From contig DFPL01000115.1 of the NCBI GenBank assembly GCA_002377245.1, forward strand, positions 1 to 6,269: 6,269 bases of DNA. Reading direction: 5' to 3'. A model generated the notes under the pieces. It saw nothing but the letters and a program-made list of their open reading frames with translations, made no database searches and was not told the origin of the DNA. Made by a program: the position numbers and the translations under genes. This DNA comes from Enterobacteriaceae bacterium UBA3516 (GTDB lineage: Bacteria; Pseudomonadota; Gammaproteobacteria; Enterobacterales; Enterobacteriaceae). This document shows positions 1-5,453 of this stretch, piece by piece; within the stretch, counting starts at the first letter, position 1, and each line of letters opens with the position of its first letter.

Positions 1-1
1 C

Positions 2-811
2 GGACAGGCAGACTCCGACGATCGTAACGACGACAGACGCAGCAGTGACGCATCTGTAACCACCGTGCGCGCCGTAGGCAGCCAGATCACCCAGCACACA
101 CTTGGTGCAGGCAAACTCTCCTCCGGGCGTACGATTCGTTATCTGGGCATTGATATTGGCCAGATCTCAACTCTTGAACTAATTACCGATCGCAATGAAG
201 TGCAGGCCACTGCGGTGTTATACCCGGAATATGTGCGAACTTTCGCCAGGAACGGTACCCGCTTCTCGGTCGTGACACCGCAGATTTCTGCGGCAGGTGT
301 TGAACACCTCGATACCATTCTTCAACCCTACATCAATGTGGAACCGGGTCATGGAGAGGCGCGCCGCGAGTTTGAACTTCAGGAAGCAACGATTACCGAT
401 TCACGCTATCTGGACGGCTTAAATATTGTTGTTGAAGCACCGGAAGCAGGCTCGTTGAATATCGGTACGCCAGTGCTGTTCCGTGGCATTGAAGTCGGTA
501 CGGTGACAGGTCTGGTACTGGGCTCAATGTCTGACAGAGTGATGGTCGGGTTGCGTATCAGTAAGCGCTATCAGCACCTCGTGCGTAACAACTCCGTCTT
601 CTGGCTGGCGTCCGGCTACTCACTGGACTTCGGTCTGACAGGCGGCGTGGTGAAAACCGGCACCTTTAATCAGTTCATTCGCGGAGGCGTTGCCTTTGCC
701 ACGCCTCCGGGCGTGCCGCTCGCGCCGAAAGCGCAACCGGATAAACACTTCCTGCTGCAGGAAAGTGAGCCGAAAGAGTGGCGACAATGGGGCACCGCGC
801 TGCCTCGCTAA
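2..811 (+). CDS. letB: LetB (YebT) MCE-family lipid-transport protein, 3' end only
   Basis: The frame is open from the left edge, so the gene starts outside the window; about 269 C-terminal residues and the TAA stop (809-811) are present. E. coli LetB is about 877 residues with a single N-terminal membrane anchor and seven MCE domains stacked into a hollow tube that spans the periplasm and carries lipids between inner and outer membranes, working with the membrane protein LetA. What is visible fits the tail of MCE domain 6 and its linker (to about 400) and then the whole last MCE domain (about 407-705), with the typical NIGTPVLFRGIEVGTV stretch and a FNQFIRGGVAFATPPG ending. The C-terminus (HFLLQESEPKEWRQWGTALPR) is very close to the E. 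coli one as I recall it. letA should lie just upstream. Identification is by recalled similarity; the fold and role are family knowledge. Confidence 0.95.
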   Translation, partial: GQADSDDRNDDRRSSDASVTTVRAVGSQITQHTLGAGKLSSGRTIRYLGIDIGQISTLELITDRNEVQATAVLYPEYVRTFARNGTRFSVVTPQISAAGVEHLDTILQPYINVEPGHGEARREFELQEATITDSRYLDGLNIVVEAPEAGSLNIGTPVLFRGIEVGTVTGLVLGSMSDRVMVGLRISKRYQHLVRNNSVFWLASGYSLDFGLTGGVVKTGTFNQFIRGGVAFATPPGVPLAPKAQPDKHFLLQESEPKEWRQWGTALPR

Positions 812-820
812 ACCCTGATT

Positions 821-844
821 GCTCCGGCGTGCCCGCGCCGGAGC
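821..844 (+). terminator. GC-rich hairpin after letB, possible terminator without T-tract
   Basis: A perfect 9-bp stem, GCTCCGGCG (821-829) and CGCCGGAGC (836-844), with a 6-base loop, begins nine bases after the letB stop. The sequence that follows (GATTATGTTA) is not a run of T, so this is at best a weak intrinsic terminator; it could instead protect the letB 3' end from exonucleases. It sits just upstream of the candidate rsmF promoter. Confidence 0.5.
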
Positions 845-849
845 GATTA

Positions 850-858
850 TGTTACACT
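850..858 (+). promoter_or_regulatory. Candidate extended -10 promoter for rsmF
   Basis: TGTTACACT matches the extended -10 pattern TGn followed by a -10-like hexamer (TACACT at 853-858). No good -35 is seen at the usual distance, as is common for extended -10 promoters. Predicted transcription start is near 865, about 25 bases before the chosen rsmF start. It would let rsmF be transcribed separately from letB after the hairpin. Inference from motif only. Confidence 0.4.
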
Positions 859-890
859 GCGCGCCTGTTCGACTCCCTGTGGTGTTCTTC

Positions 891-2330
891 GTGGCTCAAA
901 ACGCTGTTTATCTCCCTGACGAATTCCTGGCACAAATGCGTGATGCAATGCCAGCCGCCCTCTCCTTCGATGAGTTTATTGCCGCCTGCCAGCGCCCCCT
1001 GCGGCGTAGCATTCGCGTTAATACCCTTAAAATCTCCGTGGCCGATTTTCTGGCGCTGGTTTCCCCGTACCGCTGGCAGCTTACGTCGATTCCCTGGTGC
1101 GAAGAAGGATTCTGGATCGAGCGTGAAGACGAGGACGCCGTGCCGTTGGGCAGCACCGCCGAACACCTGAGCGGTCTGTTTTATATTCAGGAAGCGAGCT
1201 CCATGCTGCCAGTGAGCGCGCTTTTCGCCGAGGGCAACACGCCGACCCGGGTGATGGACGTCGCTGCTGCGCCCGGCTCAAAAACCACTCAAATCGCGGC
1301 GAGGATGGGCAACCGGGGCGCTATTCTGGCCAATGAATACTCCGCCAGCCGGGTAAAAGTGTTGCATGCCAATATCAGCCGTTGCGGGATTGCCAACGTG
1401 GCCTTAACCCATTTCGACGGCCGCGTTTTTGGCCCTGCGCTGCCGGAGATGTTTGATGCGATCCTGCTAGATGCTCCCTGTTCCGGCGAAGGCGTGGTGC
1501 GTAAAGACCCTGATGCGCTTAAAAACTGGTCACATGCCAGTAATCTTGAGATAGCGGCCACGCAACGCGAGCTAATTGACAGTGCCTTTCATGCGCTCCG
1601 CCCCGGTGGGACCCTGGTCTACTCCACCTGCACCCTGAATCGGGATGAAAACGAAGCCGTATGCCACTGGCTTGCGCAGCAGTACCCCGACGCCGTCGAA
1701 TTCTCCCCTTTAGGTGCATTATTCGCAGGCGCCGACCAGGCCGTCACCGAAGAGGGTTTTCTGCATGTCTTCCCGCAGATTTACGACTGTGAAGGCTTCT
1801 TCGTCGCCCGTTTACGCAAACGTGCATCGCTGCCCCCGCTTCCTGCACCTCAGTATAAAGTCGGTAAATTCCCTTTTGCTCCGGTCAAAACGCGCGAAGC
1901 GGCAGATATCACCGCTGCGGCTGCCAGCGTGGGACTGACCTGGGAGAGTGAATTGCGGCTCTGGCAACGTGATAAAGAGGTCTGGTTATTCCCCCAGGCG
2001 GTTGAACCTTTGATCGGAAAAGTCCGCTTTTCACGCATCGGTCTCAAACTTGCCGAAAGCCATAATAAAGGTTTTCGCTGGCAGCACGAGGCGGTCATCG
2101 CGCTGGCGGGTAGCCAAAATCCTCTGGCTTTTGAGCTCACGCATGATGAAGCTGAGGAGTGGTATCGGGGGCGTGATGTCTATCCGCAGACGGCACCCGG
2201 CGGCAACGACGTCATCGTTACCCATCAGCACCAGCCGCTGGGACTGGCCAGGAAAATCGGATCTCGCTTGAAGAATAGTTACCCCAGAGAGCTGGTCAGG
2301 GACGGGCGGTTATTCGCCAGCAAGCGTTAA
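891..2330 (+). CDS. rsmF: 16S rRNA m5C1407 methyltransferase RsmF
   Basis: RsmF (YebU) transfers a methyl group from S-adenosylmethionine to C5 of cytosine 1407 of 16S rRNA, acting on the 30S subunit in the cytoplasm. I chose the GTG at 891 because it gives 479 residues, the E. coli length, and an N-terminus (MAQNAVYLPD) aligning with E. coli MAQHTVYFPD; the frame is open further upstream to an ATG at 849 and beyond, but those residues do not look like the family. Visible motifs: the SAM-binding AAAPGSK at 125-131, the DAPCSGEG motif with Cys197, and the STCTL motif with Cys247, the expected nucleophile of the RsmB/NOP2-type m5C enzymes. The region from about residue 310 to the end corresponds to the C-terminal RNA-binding part (PUA-like) of RsmF. 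The ribosome-binding site is weak (GGTG at 881-884). It lies 79 bases after letB and 112 before yebV. All catalytic residues are present. Confidence 0.97.
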   Translation: MAQNAVYLPDEFLAQMRDAMPAALSFDEFIAACQRPLRRSIRVNTLKISVADFLALVSPYRWQLTSIPWCEEGFWIEREDEDAVPLGSTAEHLSGLFYIQEASSMLPVSALFAEGNTPTRVMDVAAAPGSKTTQIAARMGNRGAILANEYSASRVKVLHANISRCGIANVALTHFDGRVFGPALPEMFDAILLDAPCSGEGVVRKDPDALKNWSHASNLEIAATQRELIDSAFHALRPGGTLVYSTCTLNRDENEAVCHWLAQQYPDAVEFSPLGALFAGADQAVTEEGFLHVFPQIYDCEGFFVARLRKRASLPPLPAPQYKVGKFPFAPVKTREAADITAAAASVGLTWESELRLWQRDKEVWLFPQAVEPLIGKVRFSRIGLKLAESHNKGFRWQHEAVIALAGSQNPLAFELTHDEAEEWYRGRDVYPQTAPGGNDVIVTHQHQPLGLARKIGSRLKNSYPRELVRDGRLFASKR

Positions 2331-2442
2331 TCCGTCTAAAAAAACGCACATTTCGACTGGCATGATGTGATTTGTTGTACCAGGCTAAAAAGTGGACGAC
2401 TGCACTGGTCGTACCACAATTTAACCATCAACGGAGAGCATT

Positions 2443-2682
2443 ATGACGAAAACCAGCGTGCGTATCGGCGCCTTCGAAATCGATGATGCCGAGTTGCAGG
2501 GCGAAAATCAGGGTGAGAGAACGTTGCGTATTCCCTGTTCATCTGACCCGGATCTGTGTATGCAACTTGATGCCTGGGACGCGGAAACCAGCATTCCAGC
2601 GATCCTTGACGGCGAACATTCGGTTTTATACCGCGAACACTACGATCAAAAATCTGACACCTGGGTCATGCGCCTTGCCTGA
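2443..2682 (+). CDS. yebV: Small conserved protein YebV
   Basis: A 79-residue protein closely resembling E. coli YebV (78 residues): it shares the SVRIGAFEIDD start, the SDPDLCMQLDAWDAETSIPA core and the WVMRLA end. Function is unknown; no signal peptide or membrane segment is seen, so it is probably cytoplasmic. The ATG at 2443 has a good ribosome-binding site, GGAG at 2433-2436, six bases upstream. The 112-base gap after rsmF shows no clear terminator. A poor -10-like element (TAAAAA, 2386-2391) and an imperfect inverted repeat (about 2372-2383 with 2405-2419, around two GTAC tetramers) lie in the leader and may be regulatory, but neither is strong. Position between rsmF and yebW is the same as in E. 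coli. Confidence 0.95.
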   Translation: MTKTSVRIGAFEIDDAELQGENQGERTLRIPCSSDPDLCMQLDAWDAETSIPAILDGEHSVLYREHYDQKSDTWVMRLA

Positions 2683-2691
2683 TTCAATGGG

Positions 2692-2711
2692 AACCCGTCC
2701 ATAGACGGGTT
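2692..2711 (+). terminator. Hairpin downstream of yebV
   Basis: Perfect 8-bp stem AACCCGTC (2692-2699) / GACGGGTT (2704-2711) with loop CATA, ten bases after the yebV stop and followed by ATTTA. The T-tract is short, so termination may be partial. A second, mutually exclusive small hairpin, CGGGT (2706-2710) / ACCCG (2716-2720), reuses the 3' arm. Confidence 0.55.
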
Positions 2712-2748
2712 ATTTACCCGCTTCATTTCCCCTGCCCCCATTCATCCC

Positions 2749-2758
2749 CTACAATTAA
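2749..2758 (+). promoter_or_regulatory. Candidate yebW promoter -10, sigma-S-like
   Basis: CTACAATTAA contains a -10 hexamer TACAAT (2750-2755; five of six to consensus) and also resembles the sigma-S extended -10 (CTA, then C/T, A/G, ending TTAA). The -35 region at about 2727-2732 (TTCCCC) is poor, which is also compatible with a sigma-S promoter. Predicted start near 2762, about 24 bases before yebW. Motif reading only. Confidence 0.4.
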
Positions 2759-2785
2759 ATAATGTTGTTGTGATCCGAGGATGGA

Positions 2786-2977
2786 ATGTTCGCACTGGTT
2801 TTGTTTGTTTGCTACCTGGACGGTGGGTGTGATGACATTGTGGTGGATGTCTTCAATACTGAAAGTCAGTGCCTTGTGGCGATGGATGTACAGCGTTTAC
2901 GCTATGGCGGATGCTACCCTGTTGAAGATTTCATTGACGGTTTCTGGCGTCCGGCTCAGGAATACAGTGATTTCTGA
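2786..2977 (+). CDS. yebW: Small conserved protein YebW
   Basis: A 63-residue protein with the same length as E. coli YebW and near-identical ends (MFALVLFVCYLDGGC at the start, EDFIDGFWRPAQEY near the end). Function unknown. The first ~11 residues are hydrophobic but too short for a clear membrane span or signal peptide. Four Cys residues (9, 15, 29 and 43 by my count) are a noticeable fraction for such a small protein. The ATG at 2786 is preceded by GAGG (2777-2780) with a five-base gap; the in-window ATG at 2781 opens a different frame and is not supported. The TGA stop (2975-2977) directly abuts the stop of the convergent pphA. Confidence 0.93.
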   Translation: MFALVLFVCYLDGGCDDIVVDVFNTESQCLVAMDVQRLRYGGCYPVEDFIDGFWRPAQEYSDF

Positions 2978-3622
2978 TTATTGCACTTTCACCAGTGTCA
3001 GATGCCCGCCGAAGACGGCGCCGGTATCAATATAATGTAGGTTTTCACTGTCGAACCGCCGTTTGAGTGGGGTATGGCCGAACCAGAAATGGTCAGCACC
3101 CCGTATCGCGTCTCCCTTGCCTGAAAGCAAACGATTTATTCGCCCCCGGTTCCACAATAGCGCGTCCTGATCGACCGGCTGGAGCCATTCATACTGCACC
3201 GCAGGATAGTCAGCATGGGCGATAATATTTACGCCACTGCTGCAATGCAGCTCCAGTATTAAAGGCAGTTGTGCGCACGACTTCAGTGCCTGCCCGGCCA
3301 GTTTGTGTTCTTCACCCGAAAGATGCGTATACCACGCTCCGCCATTGACGAACCATGTCGACATCTCTCCGGTCGATAAGGCATCAAGCGCCATCTGTTC
3401 GTGATTACCGCGCACACTCTGAAACCAGGATTTCTGTAGTAATTGCAGGCACGGCAAACTGTCCGGGCCGCGGTCAATCAGATCGCCAACACAAAGGAGC
3501 AAATCCTGACAGGGATCCAACCGTAGTGTGCGTAGCTGCGTCAGGAGCTGCTGATAGCAGCCATGTAAGTCACCCATAATCCAGATGTGACGCCAGTTGT
3601 TGCCCTCAATACGCTGATACAT
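2978..3622 (-). CDS. pphA: Serine/threonine protein phosphatase PphA (PrpA)
   Basis: A 214-residue member of the PPP/lambda-phosphatase-type metallophosphatases; E. coli PphA is 218. It dephosphorylates phosphoproteins in the cytoplasm using a two-metal (Mn-type) centre, and in E. coli has been tied to the response to misfolded proteins. The metal-binding signature is complete: GDLHG at 17-21, GDLIDRG at 46-52, RGNHE at 71-75, then HADYP at 136-140 and FGHTP at 181-185. The C-terminal YIDTGAVFGGHLTLV stretch is also typical. The ATG (3620-3622 on the complement) is four residues or so shorter at the N-terminus than E. coli but is well placed after a G-rich Shine-Dalgarno (GGGGGG, 3628-3633). 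It converges on yebW with no spacer and diverges from the VirK-family gene. Two candidate promoters are described separately. Confidence 0.95.
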   Translation of the reverse strand: MYQRIEGNNWRHIWIMGDLHGCYQQLLTQLRTLRLDPCQDLLLCVGDLIDRGPDSLPCLQLLQKSWFQSVRGNHEQMALDALSTGEMSTWFVNGGAWYTHLSGEEHKLAGQALKSCAQLPLILELHCSSGVNIIAHADYPAVQYEWLQPVDQDALLWNRGRINRLLSGKGDAIRGADHFWFGHTPLKRRFDSENLHYIDTGAVFGGHLTLVKVQ

Positions 3623-3640
3623 AAATTCCCCCCTGTATTG

Positions 3641-3646
3641 AGTATA
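3641..3646 (-). promoter_or_regulatory. Candidate pphA proximal -10 box
   Basis: TATACT on the - strand (five of six to the sigma-70 -10). No good -35 lies 16-18 bases upstream. The predicted start near 3634 would give a leader of only about 12 bases, with the G-run ribosome-binding site at its 5' end. A weaker alternative lies further up: TTGAGG (3692-3697 complement) and GACAAT (3670-3675 complement), 16-base spacer. I did not find a convincing heat-shock (sigma-32) promoter. Confidence 0.35.
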
Positions 3647-3650
3647 GAGA

Positions 3651-3664
3651 GAAGTCTAAACTTC
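3651..3664. promoter_or_regulatory. Inverted repeat in the pphA/VirK intergenic region
   Basis: GAAGT-CTAA-ACTTC: perfect 5-bp arms around a 4-base centre, placed immediately upstream of the pphA TATACT box (roughly where its -35 would be). The position suits an operator, but 5-bp arms are short and may be chance. Confidence 0.25.
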
Positions 3665-3742
3665 ATGGCATTGTCATAAGCATCTCATTTACCTCAATCT
3701 CCCCTAAACGAACCGGAAATAAAACTCACCTCAGCGTTAATT

Positions 3743-3748
3743 TATAAT
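3743..3748 (+). promoter_or_regulatory. Consensus -10 for the VirK-family gene
   Basis: A perfect TATAAT hexamer. The expected -35 position (about 3720-3725, TAAAAC) matches poorly, suggesting an activator or a flexible promoter. Predicted start near 3755, giving a leader of about 40 bases before the GTG at 3795. The spacer is AT-rich. I searched by eye for PhoP direct repeats (TGTTTA-like, 11-base period) and found none convincing. Confidence 0.5.
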
Positions 3749-3794
3749 TCCGTTGTCCTTAGAATGGTATTTGAAACATTCAGAGGTGAATATC

Positions 3795-4736
3795 GTGTCT
3801 AATATCAGTCTGCAAACCAAAAACCTGCCATCTTCCCAACGACATATAATTAGCGAACTGGTTACAGGCCGTTTAATTCCGGGCCCAATCTGGCGTAAGC
3901 GAGAATACCGCCTGAAGTTTTTACTACGCTCACTGCTATTCTGGTCCTCCACCGTCAGGATGTTAGATGCATTATCCCGGCGACCGGGTTTCGACGCGCA
4001 ACTTCAGGCCCAGGTCACCTTACCGAGTAAATCTCATCGCCAATATTTAACGCTGGGACTCAGTGCGTCTCAACGCGCCGATGCCATTATTAGCCACTAC
4101 GACTGGCTTGATAATCAGCTATCCAAACGTGCGGCAGACGCGTTCACCGCAACCCTGCCGCAGCAAATATTGCGTTTTGCGGGTAAGGATGGCGCCGAAT
4201 TCTCTGTATTCGCTTCGGGTGCACATAAAGCAGAACGTGAAGGCGAAAGCACGCTGTGGTTTTATGATGGCAATAACGCCCTGCTGGCAAGCGTCACATT
4301 TAGCGTCACCACTGAAAATGGAGAACGTGCGCTGGTCATCGGGGGCCTTCAGGGGCCGCGCAAAAATGTCACTCATGAGGTGATTAAAGTCGCAACCAAA
4401 GCCTGCTATGGCATCTTCCCGAAACGTCTGCTTCTCGAAACCTTATGGCAGATGTGTGCCAGTACGGGCATTAATGCTGTTTATGGTGTGAGTGATAACG
4501 GCCACGTCTTCCGCGCATTACGCTATCGTTTGAGCAAAGGTCGACACTTTCATGCCAGCTACGATGAATTTTGGTCCTCTATTGATGGCGTAAAGAGTGA
4601 TAATTATCGCTGGCGTTTGCCTTTACACATGGCGCGAAAACCGCTTGAAGAGATTGCCAGCAAAAAAAGAGCCGAATATCGTCGTCGTTTTCAACTACTT
4701 GATGAAATACACGCCTCACTGAATAATTACTTTTAA
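3795..4736 (+). CDS. VirK/YbjX-family protein (DUF535)
   Basis: A 313-residue protein of the DUF535 (VirK/YbjX) family; E. coli YbjX is about 330 and Shigella VirK about 316. Family members are linked to virulence, PhoP-controlled envelope changes and resistance to antimicrobial peptides, but the biochemical activity is not known. Visible family signatures are the basic N-terminal region with FLLRSLLFW, GGLQGPR at 183-189, KRLLLE at 210-215, the NGHVFRALRYR stretch, and the C-terminal KPLEEIASKKRAEYRRRF (ending at 299). I chose GTG at 3795 because AGAGG (3782-3786) lies eight bases upstream; the frame is open back to a TTG at 3753 and another GTG at 3786, neither with such a site. No signal peptide is evident. 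It is divergent from pphA, followed by a hairpin terminator, and appears monocistronic. Whether it is the VirK or YbjX orthologue cannot be decided here. Confidence 0.88.
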   Translation: MSNISLQTKNLPSSQRHIISELVTGRLIPGPIWRKREYRLKFLLRSLLFWSSTVRMLDALSRRPGFDAQLQAQVTLPSKSHRQYLTLGLSASQRADAIISHYDWLDNQLSKRAADAFTATLPQQILRFAGKDGAEFSVFASGAHKAEREGESTLWFYDGNNALLASVTFSVTTENGERALVIGGLQGPRKNVTHEVIKVATKACYGIFPKRLLLETLWQMCASTGINAVYGVSDNGHVFRALRYRLSKGRHFHASYDEFWSSIDGVKSDNYRWRLPLHMARKPLEEIASKKRAEYRRRFQLLDEIHASLNNYF

Positions 4737-4746
4737 TCATCATCGC

Positions 4747-4767
4747 GGGCAGAAATTTTTTCTGCCC
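4747..4767 (+). terminator. Terminator after the VirK-family gene
   Basis: Perfect 9-bp stem GGGCAGAAA (4747-4755) / TTTCTGCCC (4759-4767) with loop TTT, ten bases after the stop, followed by TTACTCGC. The A/T pairs at the top of the stem leave only a short T-tract after it, so efficiency is uncertain, but placement and perfect pairing support a terminator. Confidence 0.7.
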
Positions 4768-4793
4768 TTACTCGCTGGTTTTATTAATAACGT

Positions 4794-4821
4794 TTGAAAT
4801 CAGGGGCCTCAGGAATAATTT
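4794..4821 (+). promoter_or_regulatory. Weak candidate promoter for the zinc-ribbon gene
   Basis: TTGAAA (4794-4799; good -35) with TAATTT (4816-4821; poor -10) at a 16-base spacing, followed by an AT-rich leader and the AAAGGGA ribosome-binding site. Low confidence because the -10 matches only half of consensus. Confidence 0.25.
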
Positions 4822-4850
4822 AACGATATATCCTTAAAGGGAATTAATTC

Positions 4851-5064
4851 ATGTTAGTGTGGTTATTCCATTCCTCAGCCCGGAGGGGCTATCCCAAACC
4901 TAAAATTTGTTTGCCTGGTTTGCAACGGAAATCAGTTTTTGTTTACGCAGTACAGCCCTGAAAAAAATGATCCACATGGGGCAATATGTTCGGTCTGTGG
5001 CGCCCGGCTCACGCTAAAAACTTGCATCCCGAAAAGACGTCGGTGGATTAAGCAAGCCTCATAA
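4851..5064 (+). pseudogene. Small zinc-ribbon protein gene, apparently frameshifted or lacking a normal start
   Basis: One + frame is open from 4858 (after TAG 4855-4857) to TAA 5062-5064 and encodes C-x2-C-x21-C-x2-C: FVCLVCNGNQF around 4906-4938 and AICSVCGARL around 4981-5010, then a basic tail (KRRRW). The two CxxC knuckles are the classic pattern of a small zinc ribbon, so the frame is probably a real coding sequence. No ATG, GTG or TTG precedes the first knuckle in that frame. A well-placed ATG at 4851 with AAAGGGA (4836-4842) eight bases upstream starts a different frame that stops at 4957-4959 region (TGA) after about 36 residues. A single-base loss between the ATG and 4905, for instance in the AAAA run at 4902-4905, would join them into a protein of about 70 residues. 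So this is a frameshifted gene, a sequencing error, a programmed +1 shift, or a gene using a rare ATT start (4870). I do not recognise the family beyond the zinc-ribbon pattern. Confidence 0.45.
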
Positions 5065-5068
5065 ATGC

Positions 5069-5088
5069 GAGGCCTCATATGAGGCCTC
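5069..5088. repeat. 20-bp perfect palindrome just after the zinc-ribbon frame
   Basis: GAGGCCTCAT followed by its exact reverse complement ATGAGGCCTC. As RNA it folds into an 8-bp stem (GAGGCCTC twice, loop ATAT), and each arm is itself a palindrome. A related GCCTCAT lies just upstream at 5056-5062, overlapping the stop codon of the zinc-ribbon frame, giving three copies of GCCTCA starting at 5056, 5072 and 5084. There is no T-tract on either strand, so it is a poor intrinsic terminator; an operator or mRNA 3'-end structure is possible. Confidence 0.6.
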
Positions 5089-5131
5089 ACCACAACGACG
5101 TCGCGTTGGAGTCAGAGGAAAGATTATCTGC

Positions 5132-5159
5132 AAAGCGCATCCGGAATGGATGCTGCTTT
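5132..5159 (-). terminator. Hairpin downstream of the 72-aa gene, possible terminator
   Basis: Stem AAAGC+GCATCC (5132-5142) pairing with GGATGC, a bulged T, and GCTTT (5148-5159), loop GGAAT. It lies just past the stop of the - strand 72-residue gene (ends 5168). On the - strand the stem ends in TTT and is followed by GCAGATAATC, so the T-tract is weak. Probably the transcript end of the GNAT/72-aa unit. Confidence 0.4.
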
Positions 5160-5167
5160 AGAGGGGA

Positions 5168-5386
5168 TCAATAAAATTGCCGAATCGCCTGTTCAGTTTC
5201 ACGTGCGCTAACCAGGTCAGAAAACTTTGCAATCAGGAATTCTTCCCCATCCAGCACATAAGTTTCGATTGGCAGATCCAGGAAGGACCGTTGATCGTTT
5301 CTGTAGCTGACTTTTTTCAGGTCATCTTCAACAGAAAGGTGCTCGACCTTGCCACCGGGGAGTATTACCACAACATCTTTGCTCAT
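5168..5386 (-). CDS. Unrecognised 72-residue protein
   Basis: I do not recognise this protein. It starts MSKDVVVILPGGKVEHL, is acidic overall in the middle (VEDDLKK, DGEEF), and has no Cys, no signal peptide and no membrane segment, so it is likely a small soluble cytoplasmic protein. The alternation of hydrophobic and charged residues in KDVVVILPGG and YVLDGEEFLIAKF suggests beta strands. Evidence that it is real: a good ribosome-binding site (GAGG at 5396-5399 complement, eight bases before the ATG), a complete frame, and placement 67 bases after the GNAT gene on the same strand with no obvious terminator between, followed by a hairpin. The + strand frame across the same bases (5177-5410) lacks a supported start and is regarded as its shadow. 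Co-transcription with the GNAT gene is an inference. Confidence 0.65.
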   Translation of the reverse strand: MSKDVVVILPGGKVEHLSVEDDLKKVSYRNDQRSFLDLPIETYVLDGEEFLIAKFSDLVSARETEQAIRQFY

Positions 5387-5453
5387 GTCGTTATCCTCAG
5401 TTTTGTTTAAATTGCATACGACAGTAGCACAGCCTTTTGGTCATCGTCTCTTC

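Noticed and set aside
819..890. Upstream extension of rsmF to starts at 819 or 849
   Set aside because: The extra residues overlap the letB hairpin and promoter, do not resemble RsmF, and would exceed the 479-residue family length.
852..2271. Numerous open frames antisense to or out of phase with rsmF
   Set aside because: They overlap a gene with intact catalytic motifs and have no recognisable products; they are expected in GC-rich coding DNA.
3753..3794. TTG (3753) or GTG (3786) as start of the VirK-family gene
   Set aside because: TTG 3753 lies at the predicted transcription start and has no ribosome-binding site; GTG 3786 overlaps the AGAGG that is well spaced for GTG 3795.
3623..3794. 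PhoP box upstream of the VirK-family gene
   Set aside because: TGTTTA-like half-sites with 11-base spacing were not found on either strand; isolated GTTTA matches are not enough.
5083..5211. + strand frame ending in 21 residues from ATG 5146
   Set aside because: The ATG lies inside a hairpin, has no ribosome-binding site, and the frame overlaps the 3' end of the 72-aa gene on the opposite strand.
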